From contig CALZMY010000144.1 of the NCBI GenBank assembly GCA_945788675.1, forward strand, positions 1 to 28,307: a DNA stretch of 28,307 nt. Direction: 5' to 3'. The notes beneath the pieces are model-generated. The model saw only the letters and a program-made list of their open reading frames with translations, was not told the DNA's origin and made no database searches. Both the position numbers and the translations under genes were made by a program. Source of the stretch: an uncultured Gammaproteobacteria bacterium (GTDB taxonomy: Bacteria; Pseudomonadota; Gammaproteobacteria; SZUA-140). Of the stretch, positions 13,602-22,714 are shown piece after piece (positions within the stretch are counted from its first letter, which is position 1; each line of letters begins with the position of its first letter).

Positions 13602-14369
13602 TTAGTCGGGGTCGTATAGCGAAAGTGTGCTTTTCCACAGGGATGGCGCCAGGCTCGGTGTGCGGCAGGCGTGCTCAAGATGATCGGTGAAGGTTGTGCG
13701 CTCGATGTTCTCGGCACCCAGTCGGGTGAGGTGGTCGGAGCTGATTTGACAGTCGATCAGCGAAAATTGCCATTGCTTTAGTTGTTGTACTAGATGGGCC
13801 AAGGCAACCTTTGAGGCATCTGATGCTCGGCTGAACATCGATTCGCCAAAAAACACCCGACCGATTGCGATGCCGTAGAGGCCGCCGACGAGTACGCCGT
13901 CGCGCCAGGCTTCAACGGAGTGGGCGTGCCCAAGGTTGTGCATCTGTTGATAGGCCGCTTGCATCTCGGAGGTGATCCAGGTGCCGGGGTCATCTCCCTG
14001 AGAGGACGCCTGATCGGTTGCTGACCTATCCCGAGGGAGCGCGCAGGCCTGGATGACATCGCTGAAGGCATGATCGAGTGTTACTTCAAATCGCCCCTGA
14101 CGCAGCCGTTTTTTCAGGCTGCGCGATACTATTAGTCGATCCGGGTAGAGCACAGCACGAGGGTTGGGGGACCACCACAGGATCGGTTGTCCATCGCCAT
14201 ACCATGGAAATATGCCGTGCCGATAGGCGTTGAGCAGTGTTGCGGTAAAGAGGTTGCCACCGACCGCCAGCAGGCCGTCAGGTTTGTCGAGGGCCAGTGC
14301 TACATCTGGAAACTGGCACTGTCCCTGATATGGATTGAGATAAAACGGTGGTTGCTGTTGTTCCATCAT
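13602..14369 (-). CDS. aat: Leucyl/phenylalanyl-tRNA--protein transferase
   Basis: Aat adds Leu or Phe from aminoacyl-tRNA to proteins with N-terminal Lys or Arg, creating N-degrons for ClpS-ClpAP. The family pattern is complete: FPDVALALDKPDGLLAVGG, LLNAYRHGIFPWY, ILWWSPNPRAVLYP, LGHAHSVEAW, GLYGIAIGRVFFGESMFS and LIDCQ. I start it at the double ATG (14369/14366), 7 bases after the upstream gene stops; a longer frame adds 42 nonconserved basic residues inside that gene. At about 256 residues it is some 20 longer than E. coli Aat, partly from a polar insert (around 131-146) between the CALPRD and GTWI motifs. It is translationally close to the COG3146 gene upstream. Confidence 0.96.
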   Translation of the reverse strand: MMEQQQPPFYLNPYQGQCQFPDVALALDKPDGLLAVGGNLFTATLLNAYRHGIFPWYGDGQPILWWSPNPRAVLYPDRLIVSRSLKKRLRQGRFEVTLDHAFSDVIQACALPRDRSATDQASSQGDDPGTWITSEMQAAYQQMHNLGHAHSVEAWRDGVLVGGLYGIAIGRVFFGESMFSRASDASKVALAHLVQQLKQWQFSLIDCQISSDHLTRLGAENIERTTFTDHLEHACRTPSLAPSLWKSTLSLYDPD

Positions 14370-14376
14370 CCGAGCA

Positions 14377-15510
14377 TCATGACTGCTGATTTTTATAGGG
14401 GAGATAACGACACAGCATCTCCTGATAGCGCGCCAAATCTTGCTGCTCATAACTGACCGCTTTTTGAATCGCCTCCCTGAAGCCTGGGTGAGCAATCCAG
14501 TGACGTGAATGGGTGGTGGTGGGGTAGAAGCCGCGGATCAGTTTGTGTTCACCCTGTGCTCCGGCCTCGAAACGTTTTAATCCGTGTGTGATGCAGTAGT
14601 CGATGGCGCGATAATAACAGACCTCAAAATGGAGGCTGTGGTAGTCGCCATGACAGCCCCAATAGCGTCCATAGAGGGTGTCGCTATTGACGAAGTTGAG
14701 CGCTGCCGCAACATCTTTGCCATCTTTTTGTGCGACCACCATCATAATACTCGCTGCCATGGTGTGTCCGATTTCCCTGAAAAAATCGATCGTGAAAGGG
14801 GTTTGATGGCCTCGCTTGAGGTAGGTGACGCAGTGAAAGCGATAAAAATTTTGCCACTGTTCATCAGTGATCTCATTGCCATGCAATAGTTGCACGGTGA
14901 TGTTAGCCTCTGACACACGGCGTCGTTCTCGTTTCACTTTTTTACGATGGCGCGAGGCGAGTTGTGCCAGGAATGCATCGAAGTCTTCATAATCGTGATT
15001 GACCCAGTGGTACTGAGTATCGGCGCGTGCCATCAGCGATTGTTGTGCCAGACGTTGGTCATCTATCTGGTCAAGGAAGAGGCAGTGCAGTGATGAGACC
15101 TGTTCGGTTTCCGCATAGTTGATAATATAGCTGATCAATTGCGCCGCTGTCTGCGGGTCGTTACGATCCTCCATTAGCAGGCGTGCGCCAGGTACCGGGG
15201 TGTAGGGCGTCGCGATTACCAGCTTGGGGTAATAGGCTAAACCGTTACGTTCATAGACGTTGGCCCACGCCCAGTCGAAAACAAACTCTCCCCATGAGTG
15301 ATGCTTGAGATACATTGGTACGGCCGCGACCAGTCGTCCATCCTGGTGGCCAAGAAGATATCTCGGCTCCCAACCGCTCTCCCCGCCGACGGCCTGATGG
15401 TGTTCCAGCGCGCTGAGGAAGGCGTGACTTAAAAACGGATTGTCACCCGCGAGTCGATCCCATGCCGCAGCGGGGGTCGGTTCGATGCTTTCAGCGATGG
15501 TGAGTTTCAT
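14377..15510 (-). CDS. COG3146-family GNAT/FemAB-like acyltransferase of unknown substrate
   Basis: This 377-residue protein matches the family annotated as peptidoglycan biosynthesis/recognition or GNAT N-acetyltransferase (COG3146, DUF482). Recognisable segments are NPFLSHAFLSALE, GESGWEPRYL, SSLHCLFL, FDAFLAQLASRHRKKVKRERR and the C-terminal GLKRFEAGAQGEHKLIRGF with HSRHWI. The fold is expected to be two acyltransferase-like domains as in Fem proteins. No signal peptide or membrane helix is seen, so it should be cytoplasmic. The start at 15510 was chosen because conserved sequence begins there; an upstream ATG at 15564 adds a Cys-rich nonconserved stretch. The Shine-Dalgarno is weak at both. 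aat follows 7 bases later. The true substrate is unknown. Confidence 0.85.
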   Translation of the reverse strand: MKLTIAESIEPTPAAAWDRLAGDNPFLSHAFLSALEHHQAVGGESGWEPRYLLGHQDGRLVAAVPMYLKHHSWGEFVFDWAWANVYERNGLAYYPKLVIATPYTPVPGARLLMEDRNDPQTAAQLISYIINYAETEQVSSLHCLFLDQIDDQRLAQQSLMARADTQYHWVNHDYEDFDAFLAQLASRHRKKVKRERRRVSEANITVQLLHGNEITDEQWQNFYRFHCVTYLKRGHQTPFTIDFFREIGHTMAASIMMVVAQKDGKDVAAALNFVNSDTLYGRYWGCHGDYHSLHFEVCYYRAIDYCITHGLKRFEAGAQGEHKLIRGFYPTTTHSRHWIAHPGFREAIQKAVSYEQQDLARYQEMLCRYLPYKNQQS

Positions 15511-15624
15511 CGTGATGATATCTGTATCTGTTTGACTGGGCGTGCAACATCCATGTGGGCACACCTGACTTGTAACCGAATAATGGGAGGCGTGGGAAGC
15601 TTCCTGCTCTGTCTATGCTGGCAT

Positions 15625-15924
15625 CTATTTGAACGATTTGATCATGCCTGCAATCTCAAAATCACCTTCCGATTCAGCCGGATTTGAGCGAATCACTTCG
15701 ATCACTGCCTCTAGTGGGGGTGTTGAGTCACTACCGGAGACGACGTGGATCTCGACCAGTGAGTTTATTTCATGCGCCTCGCAGGCGATGAAGAAGATGC
15801 CATTAGCACTGAGATTTTTTGTGATGCCCTCTTTTTGTTGATCGGTACTACCGGCTTTTTTATATTTAACGGTGCTCTCAGTAGCGATTCGGTGAAACTT
15901 TCGCTGCTCTTTTACATTGTACAT
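15625..15924 (-). CDS. Single-domain PilZ protein, predicted cyclic-di-GMP receptor
   Basis: The 99-residue product is one PilZ domain. The first c-di-GMP motif is the Arg-rich EQRKFHR near residues 6-12, and the second is KNLSANGIFF near 36-45, matching (D/N)xSxxG. No other domain, signal peptide or membrane segment is present, so it probably acts as a diffusible adaptor. Which process it controls cannot be read from context: trxB lies upstream and the COG3146-aat pair downstream. GAGG lies at suitable distance from the ATG. A hairpin between trxB and this gene may limit read-through. The acidic stretch near residue 80 is typical of short PilZ adaptors. Confidence 0.88.
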   Translation of the reverse strand: MYNVKEQRKFHRIATESTVKYKKAGSTDQQKEGITKNLSANGIFFIACEAHEINSLVEIHVVSGSDSTPPLEAVIEVIRSNPAESEGDFEIAGMIKSFK

Positions 15925-15967
15925 ATGGCAAGCCTCTTCGATGCAGGTTCAATTGCAGGCCATTGTA

Positions 15968-15991
15968 GCAGCCCAATACTTTCTGGGCTGC
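15968..15991 (-). terminator. Hairpin between trxB and the PilZ gene
   Basis: GCAGCCCA (15968-15975) and TGGGCTGC (15984-15991) form a perfect 8-bp stem with an 8-base loop, 34 bases past the trxB stop. It is GC-rich, but no T run follows leftward, so it is a weak or Rho-assisted terminator at most. Confidence 0.45.
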
Positions 15992-16025
15992 AAACCCGCT
16001 TGCATATTCACATAAAATTACTAGT

Positions 16026-16988
16026 TCAGGATGACTGTTCCAATGAGTCCAGAAAGCGTTCCGCATCCAGCGCGGCCATACAGCCGGAGCCGGCTGAGGT
16101 GATCGCCTGGCGATAGATCGGATCGGAGACGTCCCCTGCCGCATATACGCCGGGGATGCTGGTAGCCGTGGCGTTGGCACCGCCGCCGCTCTGGGTGGTC
16201 AGATAGCCGTGCTCCATCTCCAGCTGTCCTTCAAACAGAGATGTGTTGGGTTGATGGCCGATGGCGATGAAGACCCCCTGAACCTGCAGCTCTTTGGTTG
16301 CGTCGCTTTGAAAGCTTTTGAGGCGCACGCCTGTCACGCCGCTGTCATCGCCGAGGATCTCGTCGAGCGTCTCGCCCCACTCGATGGTGACATTGCCGTT
16401 AGCGGCTTTTGCGATCAGTTTGTCGGCGAGGATCTTCTCCGAACTGAACTTGTCGCGGCGATGAACGATGGTGACATGCGATGCGATGTTCGATAGATAG
16501 AGCGCCTCTTCGACGGCGGTGTTACCACCACCGATAACGGCGACGGGCTGGTTGCGATAGAAAAAGCCATCACAGGTGGCGCAGGCCGAGACGCCGCGGC
16601 CCTGGAAGGCTTCTTCGGATGGCAGGCCGAGATATTTCGCCGAGGCCCCAGTGGCAATGATCAGTGCGTCGCAGGTGTAAGTACCGCTGTCACCGGTGAG
16701 GGTGAAGGGGCGCTGCTGGAGATCGGCAGTATGGATGTGGTCAAAGACGATCTCGGTATTGAAGCGCTCCGCATGGGCCTGCATGCGCTCCATTAGCGCA
16801 GGGCCTTGCAGTCCTTCGGTGTCACCGGGCCAGTTGTCGACATCGGTTGTGGTGGTCAGTTGTCCACCCTGTTGCAGTCCAGTGATCAGGACGGGTTCAA
16901 GGTTGGCGCGTGCGGCGTAGACGGCCGCGGTGTAACCCGCTGGGCCTGAGCCGAGGATTAGCAGGCGACAATGTTTTGGTTCGCTCAT
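16026..16988 (-). CDS. trxB: Thioredoxin-disulfide reductase
   Basis: TrxB moves electrons from NADPH through FAD to thioredoxin. The FAD-binding GSGPAGYTAAVYAARA starts at residue 13, the redox-active pair is C136/C139 in SACATCDGFF, and the NADPH motif GGGNTAVEEALYL is at about 153-165. The C-terminal FAD motif GVYAAGDVSDPIYRQAITSA is also complete. The length (320) is standard. GGAG lies about 10 bases before the ATG. The gene is divergent from ald across a 235-base gap that contains no evident gene. TrxB-ald/ftsK adjacency is common in non-enteric gammaproteobacteria. Confidence 0.98.
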   Translation of the reverse strand: MSEPKHCRLLILGSGPAGYTAAVYAARANLEPVLITGLQQGGQLTTTTDVDNWPGDTEGLQGPALMERMQAHAERFNTEIVFDHIHTADLQQRPFTLTGDSGTYTCDALIIATGASAKYLGLPSEEAFQGRGVSACATCDGFFYRNQPVAVIGGGNTAVEEALYLSNIASHVTIVHRRDKFSSEKILADKLIAKAANGNVTIEWGETLDEILGDDSGVTGVRLKSFQSDATKELQVQGVFIAIGHQPNTSLFEGQLEMEHGYLTTQSGGGANATATSIPGVYAAGDVSDPIYRQAITSAGSGCMAALDAERFLDSLEQSS

Positions 16989-17223
16989 CAGTGATGCTCC
17001 ATCAATGTATTTATGCGGTAGATTCGTGCTTTTAATGTCATCTTCGTATGCTAGAGTGATGGGTGTTTCATGTGCTTAATTTGTCGCCCGATGTTGAGAT
17101 TCAACGATTTAAGTCCGGTGATGATGAGGTCGAAAAATTATCAAGAAAGGTCTGTACTGCCCATTACTGATAGCGATGTTTGGTCAGGTTGAAATATTAC
17201 GTGATGCAAGGAGCCGGGTAAAG

Positions 17224-18288
17224 ATGCGTATTGGAATCCCTCGTGAAATTAAGCCCCTCGAAGGGCGTGTTGGTCTAATCCCTGCGGCGGTAGCCGACCT
17301 GGTGAAGCAGGGGCATGAGCTTTTTGTTGAGAGCGGTGCTGGCGCGCTGAGTGGCTACAGTGATGAGCAATATGCCTCACTCGGCGTCACTGTGATGCCC
17401 GATGCGACGAGCCTCTACGGTGCGGCCGAGATGATTATTAAAGTCAAAGAGCCGGTCGAGCCGGAGATTGGCCTGTTACGAGAGGATCACCTGTTGTTCA
17501 GTTTTCTGCACCTGGCCGCCGAGCCAGCGTTGACGCAACAACTGCTGAATATTGGTCTGACTGCCGTGGCGTTCGAGACCGTTGAAGAAAATCGTCAGCT
17601 GCCACTATTGGCCCCGATGAGCGACATCGCCGGGCGACTGGCAACGCAGATCGGCACCACGCTGCTGCATCAACCCAACGGCGGTAAGGGGATCCTGCTC
17701 GGTGGACTGCCTGCCGCGCCACGTGGCCGAGTGGTGATTCTGGGGGGCGGTGTCGCGGGAGGCGGCGCGGCAACACTGGCGGCGGCAATGGGTGCCGAGG
17801 TGGTGGTATTTGATAAGGATCGAACAAAATTGGAGCAGATGCGCGCCCTTGGTGCCAATGTGACGGCGCTCTACGCCTACAGCGACCTGATTGCCGAGGA
17901 GGTGGCGCGTGCTGATCTATTGGTCGGTGCAGTGTTGATCCCCGGTGCGAAGGCGCCACATCTGGTCTCAGCGGAGATGGTCAAGACGATGGGTGATGGT
18001 AGCGTAGTGATCGATATCGCTGTCGATCAGGGCGGTTGTATCGAGACCACCCGTCCAACCAATTATGAATCACCGACCTTTACATGGGAGGGGGTGGTGC
18101 ATTTTGGCGTCACCAATATGCCGGGTGCGGTGCCGCGCAGTGCATCGCAGGCGCTGTCGGCGGCGTTGATCCCTTATGCGCTTAAACTGGCCAATGGCGA
18201 GCTGGAGCGGCACAGCAGTTTGCAAACAGGGGTGAATGTGCGTGGTGGTGAATTAATCCACCCCGCGTTGCAGCAATCTATGGCATAA
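17224..18288 (+). CDS. ald: Alanine dehydrogenase
   Basis: Ald interconverts L-alanine and pyruvate plus ammonium with NAD, linking amino acid catabolism and nitrogen assimilation. Substrate residues appear at expected places: R15 in EGRVGLIP, K75 in KVKEP and H96 in FSFLHLA, with the active-site Asp at D268 in IAVDQGG. The Rossmann motif GGGVAGGGAATLAAAMGA binds NAD. It ends with VTNMPGAVPRSASQAL, typical of Ald. The start at 17224 follows AAGGAG at 17208-17213; a longer frame from 17176 adds 16 nonconserved residues. The length is then 354, close to the usual 360-371. PntA shares the fold but lacks this C-terminal signature. Confidence 0.96.
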   Translation: MRIGIPREIKPLEGRVGLIPAAVADLVKQGHELFVESGAGALSGYSDEQYASLGVTVMPDATSLYGAAEMIIKVKEPVEPEIGLLREDHLLFSFLHLAAEPALTQQLLNIGLTAVAFETVEENRQLPLLAPMSDIAGRLATQIGTTLLHQPNGGKGILLGGLPAAPRGRVVILGGGVAGGGAATLAAAMGAEVVVFDKDRTKLEQMRALGANVTALYAYSDLIAEEVARADLLVGAVLIPGAKAPHLVSAEMVKTMGDGSVVIDIAVDQGGCIETTRPTNYESPTFTWEGVVHFGVTNMPGAVPRSASQALSAALIPYALKLANGELERHSSLQTGVNVRGGELIHPALQQSMA

Positions 18289-18305
18289 TTCCGACTGTTT
18301 TGAGA

Positions 18306-18347
18306 GTCGCTAACGTAACGCTTGTTGTGTTAGGCGCTTAATTTTTA
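18306..18347 (+). terminator. Weak terminator-like hairpin after ald
   Basis: CTAAC/GTTAG and flanking partial pairing (18306-18314 with 18329-18337) make an imperfect stem followed by TTAATTTTTA. It would separate ald from ftsK, but two internal mismatches make it a low-confidence call. Confidence 0.3.
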
Positions 18348-18372
18348 AGGTCATTTTTCAAAGACTAAGTGA

Positions 18373-20682
18373 GTGGGACGAGCAACGCGTAATAAATCTG
18401 GAGAGCAGTCGCCATTAGCGGGCCATCTTGTGAGAGGTCTGCGTGAAGGCGCGCTCTTTATTCTCGGTGTGGTGGCACTGTACATGCTGCTTTCACTGGT
18501 TACCTACAATGTGGCCGATCCTGGCTGGTCTCATAGTCCTGATAGCGATATCGTGCATAATAAAGGCGGCGTTGCCGGTGCCTGGTTTGCCGATATCTTT
18601 CTCTCCCTGTTTGGTTATTTTTCATACCTCTTTCCACTAATGGTGGCCTATGGTGGCTGGTTGCTCTATCGCGGGCGCGCGACCGAGGATGCGATCGATA
18701 TGCGACAGGTTGCGCTGCACAGCGGTGGTTTTCTGTTGACGATGCTTGCAGGCAGTGGCCTGGCGGCGCTCCATTTTGTCAGCTCGCCTGAGGCGTTGCC
18801 GATGAGCACCGGTGCCGGTGGTGTACTGGGCGGTGGCGTGGGCGGGATGCTGGTGACGCCGTTTAGCTTTATCGGCGCGACATTGTTGTTACTGGCACTG
18901 TTTATGACGGGGGTGACACTCTTTACCGGCCTGTCGTGGATTGCGTTGATGGATCGCACCGGTGAGTTCACGCTCAAGCTGGTGGATGATCTGCGCAATC
19001 AGATAGATCGTCTACGTGACTATATCGAGGGACGTCGTCTGCGCAATGAGCGTAGCGAAGTCATGACCGTTGAAAAAGAGAAAGAGAAGATGCGCATCAA
19101 GCCGCGCATTGAACCCGTCATCAAAAAACTGGAAACAAGTACACGACTGGAGAAAGAGCGCCAGGTGCCACTCTTCAAGACCACCACCAATGGCAATCTA
19201 CCGCCACTGTCGCTGCTGGATAAGCCCGAGCCAACCAAGAACAATATCTCTCACGCTTCACTGGAGGCGATGTCGCGTCAGGTGGAACTGAAGCTGCAGG
19301 ATTTTGGTATTGAGGTACAGGTGGTCGAGGTTCATCCCGGGCCGGTGATTACCCGTTATGAATTGCAACCGGCGCCGGGCGTCAAGGTGAGTCAGATCAG
19401 TAATCTGGCGAAAGATCTGGCGCGTGCGCTGTCGGCGATCAGCGTGCGTATCGTTGAAGTGATCCCGGGTAAATCAGTGATTGGACTCGAGATCCCCAAT
19501 GAACATCGCGAGATGGTGCGTCTCAGCGAGATCATCCAGTCACAAGAGTATGATCGCGTGGCGGCACCTATGACACTGGCGCTGGGCAAAGATATCAGTG
19601 GTCATCCAGTCGCGGTTGACCTTGCCAAGATGCCGCATCTGCTGGTGGCGGGTACCACTGGCTCGGGTAAGTCGGTGGCGGTCAACGCGATGGTGTTGAG
19701 TATGCTCTACAACGCTTCACCTAAAGAGATGCGCCTGATCATGATCGATCCAAAGATGCTGGAGCTTTCGATCTATGAAGGGATTCCGCATCTGCTGGCA
19801 CCGGTCGTCACTGATATGAAAGAGGCGGCCAATGCGTTGCGATGGTGTGTTGCAGAGATGGAACGACGTTATGGGCTGATGGCAGCGCTCGGCGTGCGTA
19901 ACATCGCTAATTTTAATCGCAAGGTACAGGAAGCGATCGATAATGGTAATCCGATTCCCGATCCACTGGTGAAACCCTCAGATGGCTTAACGCTCGATGG
20001 CGACGAGGTGATAATGCTGGAACCCTTGCCATATATCACGGTGATTATTGATGAGCTGGCCGATATGATGATGACGGTGGGTAAGAAGGTCGAAGAGTTG
20101 ATCGCACGTCTGGCACAGAAGGCGCGTGCCGCAGGACTGCATCTGGTACTGGCGACACAGCGCCCGTCGGTCGATGTGATCACTGGTCTGATCAAGGCTA
20201 ATATCCCCACCCGTATCGCATTTCAGGTCTCATCCAAGATCGATTCACGCACCATCCTTGATCAGGGCGGGGCCGAACAGCTGCTGGGCCACGGTGATAT
20301 GCTCTATCTACCGCCGGGGACGGCCGTACCGACGCGTGTTCATGGGGCCTTTGTCGATGATCACGAAGTACATAAAGTGGTCGCACATCTCAAGCAACAG
20401 GGTGAGCCGGATTACATCGATGAAGTACTCGCACCGAATGAAGTTGGAGGTGAAGGGGGCCTGCCTGAGGTTGAAGGCGCTGAGAGTGATGAACTCTATG
20501 ATTCGGCGGTACGCATTGTCACCGAGACACGCAAGGCCTCTATTTCTGGGGTACAGCGCCGCCTGAAGATCGGTTACAACCGCGCGGCACGACTGGTCGA
20601 AGGAATGGAGCAGGCCGGTATTGTCGGGCCACTGGAATCCAACGGTTCACGTGAAGTGCTGGCACCGCCTCCGGTTAAGTAA
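18373..20682 (+). CDS. ftsK: DNA translocase FtsK
   Basis: FtsK sits at the septum, pumps chromosomal DNA and activates XerCD at dif. Four hydrophobic segments (about 27-47, 68-98, 112-135 and 154-192) anchor the N-terminus. A short charged linker rich in Lys and Glu (about 200-290) leads to the motor: Walker A AGTTGSGKS (426-434), then Walker B VIIDELADMM with D560-E561. The C-terminal gamma winged helix (about 700-760), with KASISGVQRRLKIGYNRAARL, reads KOPS sequences. At 769 residues it is a short-linker form compared with the 1329-residue E. coli protein. The start is a GTG with a poor Shine-Dalgarno; the next Met lies inside the first membrane segment. lolA follows after 17 bases. Confidence 0.97.
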   Translation: MGRATRNKSGEQSPLAGHLVRGLREGALFILGVVALYMLLSLVTYNVADPGWSHSPDSDIVHNKGGVAGAWFADIFLSLFGYFSYLFPLMVAYGGWLLYRGRATEDAIDMRQVALHSGGFLLTMLAGSGLAALHFVSSPEALPMSTGAGGVLGGGVGGMLVTPFSFIGATLLLLALFMTGVTLFTGLSWIALMDRTGEFTLKLVDDLRNQIDRLRDYIEGRRLRNERSEVMTVEKEKEKMRIKPRIEPVIKKLETSTRLEKERQVPLFKTTTNGNLPPLSLLDKPEPTKNNISHASLEAMSRQVELKLQDFGIEVQVVEVHPGPVITRYELQPAPGVKVSQISNLAKDLARALSAISVRIVEVIPGKSVIGLEIPNEHREMVRLSEIIQSQEYDRVAAPMTLALGKDISGHPVAVDLAKMPHLLVAGTTGSGKSVAVNAMVLSMLYNASPKEMRLIMIDPKMLELSIYEGIPHLLAPVVTDMKEAANALRWCVAEMERRYGLMAALGVRNIANFNRKVQEAIDNGNPIPDPLVKPSDGLTLDGDEVIMLEPLPYITVIIDELADMMMTVGKKVEELIARLAQKARAAGLHLVLATQRPSVDVITGLIKANIPTRIAFQVSSKIDSRTILDQGGAEQLLGHGDMLYLPPGTAVPTRVHGAFVDDHEVHKVVAHLKQQGEPDYIDEVLAPNEVGGEGGLPEVEGAESDELYDSAVRIVTETRKASISGVQRRLKIGYNRAARLVEGMEQAGIVGPLESNGSREVLAPPPVK

Positions 20683-20699
20683 TAAAGGAGCTTTTGAGC

Positions 20700-21347
20700 G
20701 TGATCTTGCGACCTGTTTGTAAACTGTTTATTGGCCCGCTTGCAGTGCTCATGCTAGCCATGCCGCTTGTAGCGAATGCGGGAAGTGGTATGGATCGACT
20801 CAATCACTTCTTTGATGGTTTGGCTGGCCTGCGTGCCAATTTTGAACAGACAGTGATCGACGCCAGCGCCTTTTCATTACAGGAGAGTCGAGGGGTGCTG
20901 GTCATGCAACGTCCCGATAAATTTCTGTGGGATTATCAGCAGCCCTATCAACAGGCGATCATCGCCGATGGTAAAAAGATCTATATCTATGATGCCGATC
21001 TTGAGCAAGTCACCGTCAAGCCGATGCACAAATCGATGGGCGATACGCCAATGTTACTGCTCAGCAGTGGTGGCGCGCTCGATGATAGTTTTGTGATTAC
21101 CGAGAGTGGTAAAGATAGTGGACTTGAGTGGCTGACATTGAAACCCAAAGAAGAGCAAACCAATTTCACTATGATGCGACTCGCCTTTGATACTAAAACA
21201 CTGCGTGTGATGGAGCTGGTCGATAGCTTTGATCAAACCACGCGTCTAATGTTTAGTGATATGCAGCGCAACCCGCGCATCGATAGTTCGCTATTTAAGT
21301 TTGTGGCGCCTGCCGGTGTTGATGTAATTGAAGAGCGTCAGCCCTGA
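20700..21347 (+). CDS. lolA: Outer-membrane lipoprotein carrier protein LolA
   Basis: LolA ferries lipoproteins across the periplasm from LolCDE to LolB. A signal peptide with the hydrophobic core KLFIGPLAVLMLAMPLVANA is cleaved near residue 27. The mature part shows the LolA pattern: LRANFEQTVIDASAF, SRGVLVMQRPDKFLWDY, QQAIIADGKKIYIYDADLEQVTVK and the C-terminal ELVDSFDQTTRLMFSD. I start at GTG 20700, 9 bases after AAGGAG (20685-20690); the in-frame TTG at 20694 is too close to that site. ftsK-lolA-rarA is a standard gammaproteobacterial cluster. Its stop shares a base with the rarA start, implying translational coupling. Confidence 0.96.
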   Translation: MILRPVCKLFIGPLAVLMLAMPLVANAGSGMDRLNHFFDGLAGLRANFEQTVIDASAFSLQESRGVLVMQRPDKFLWDYQQPYQQAIIADGKKIYIYDADLEQVTVKPMHKSMGDTPMLLLSSGGALDDSFVITESGKDSGLEWLTLKPKEEQTNFTMMRLAFDTKTLRVMELVDSFDQTTRLMFSDMQRNPRIDSSLFKFVAPAGVDVIEERQP

Positions 21348-22714
21348 TGCCAAATGCGGTGGAAAAGGTGACTGCGGAGCTGGATGAGATGCAGGGTCAT
21401 CCGCTGGCTGACCGCATGCGCCCGCAGAGTATCGAGGAGTTCTTTGGACAGGTCCATCTGATGGGCTCGGACAAACCGCTACGCAGTGCGATTGAGGCGG
21501 ACAAGTTGCACTCGATGATCTTCTGGGGCCCGCCGGGCAGTGGCAAGACCACGTTGGCGCGCCTGATTGCACGATATGCCGATGCCGAATTCATCAGTCT
21601 CTCGGCGGTGCTGTGTGGTGTCAAGGATGTACGCGAGGCCGTGGCAAAGACGCAGGGTTTTATGGCTACGCAGGGGCGACGTACCGTATTGTTCATCGAT
21701 GAGGTACATCGCTTCAACAAGGCGCAGCAAGACGCCTTCCTCCCATATATTGAGGACGGTACTTTTATCTTTATCGGAGCGACTACCGAGAACCCATCGT
21801 TCGAACTCAATAACGCGTTATTGTCGCGCGCACGTGTCTATGTATTAAAAGCGCTACAAGCCGATGCGATCCGCGGCATCATCGATCGTGCACTGCTGGA
21901 CAAGCGGCAAGGCCTGGGTGGTCGCACAATAGATTTCCCAGAGGCGCTGCGTGATGAACTGGCTGCGGTGGCCGATGGCGATGCGCGGCGTGCGCTGAAC
22001 TTTTTGGAGATCATCGCCGATCTTGCACCTTACGAAAATGGTGGTGAAGAGGGTAAACAGCTAGTTTCTGAGGCGTTGATCAACGAGATTCTGAGTGGTG
22101 GCGTGCGCCGTTTCGACAAAGGTGGTGAGGCCTTTTATGATCAGATTTCAGCGCTGCATAAATCAGTGCGTGGTTCATCGCCAGATGGTGCCCTGTACTG
22201 GTTCGCACGCATGATCGATGGCGGCTGTGATCCACTCTATATCGCACGTCGTGTAGTACGCATGGCGAGTGAAGACATCGGCAACGCCGATCCGCGTGCG
22301 CTGCAAATCGCACTCAATGCATGGGATGTGCAGGAGCGACTCGGAAGTCCTGAGGGTGAGCTGGCGATTGCGCAGGCGGTCGCTTACCTCGCAAGTGCAG
22401 CAAAGAGCAATGCAGTCTACATGGCTTATAAAGCAGCGTTGAGTGAAGCCAAAGAGCACGGCTCACTGGAAGTACCGGTCCACTTGCGCAATGCGCCGAC
22501 CAAATTGATGAAAGAACTCGGCTACGGTAAAGCGTATCGCTACGCCCACGATGAGCCTGAAGCCTATGCGGCAGGTGAAACCTATTTCCCCGATGAAATC
22601 GGCGAGCGGCACTATTACCACCCAGTGCCGCGTGGGCTGGAGAACAAGATAAAAGAGAAGCTCGACTATTTTCAGTCGTTAGATGCTAAAGCACGCAGTG
22701 GCGGTGGTCGTTGA
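21347..22714 (+). CDS. rarA: Replication-associated recombination protein A (RarA/MgsA)
   Basis: RarA is an AAA+ ATPase related to clamp-loader subunits and Werner-interacting protein, acting at stalled replication forks. Walker A is GPPGSGKT at 61-68, Walker B is FIDEVHRFNKAQQDAF, and GATTENPSFELNNALLSR contains sensor 1 and the arginine-finger region. The C-terminal tetramerisation part includes DGALYWFARMIDGG and RRVVRMASEDIGNADP. Length 455 is close to the E. coli protein (447). The start codon overlaps the lolA stop (TGATG) and the stop overlaps the crcB start, so the three are tightly coupled. No features look degraded. Confidence 0.97.
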   Translation: MPNAVEKVTAELDEMQGHPLADRMRPQSIEEFFGQVHLMGSDKPLRSAIEADKLHSMIFWGPPGSGKTTLARLIARYADAEFISLSAVLCGVKDVREAVAKTQGFMATQGRRTVLFIDEVHRFNKAQQDAFLPYIEDGTFIFIGATTENPSFELNNALLSRARVYVLKALQADAIRGIIDRALLDKRQGLGGRTIDFPEALRDELAAVADGDARRALNFLEIIADLAPYENGGEEGKQLVSEALINEILSGGVRRFDKGGEAFYDQISALHKSVRGSSPDGALYWFARMIDGGCDPLYIARRVVRMASEDIGNADPRALQIALNAWDVQERLGSPEGELAIAQAVAYLASAAKSNAVYMAYKAALSEAKEHGSLEVPVHLRNAPTKLMKELGYGKAYRYAHDEPEAYAAGETYFPDEIGERHYYHPVPRGLENKIKEKLDYFQSLDAKARSGGGR

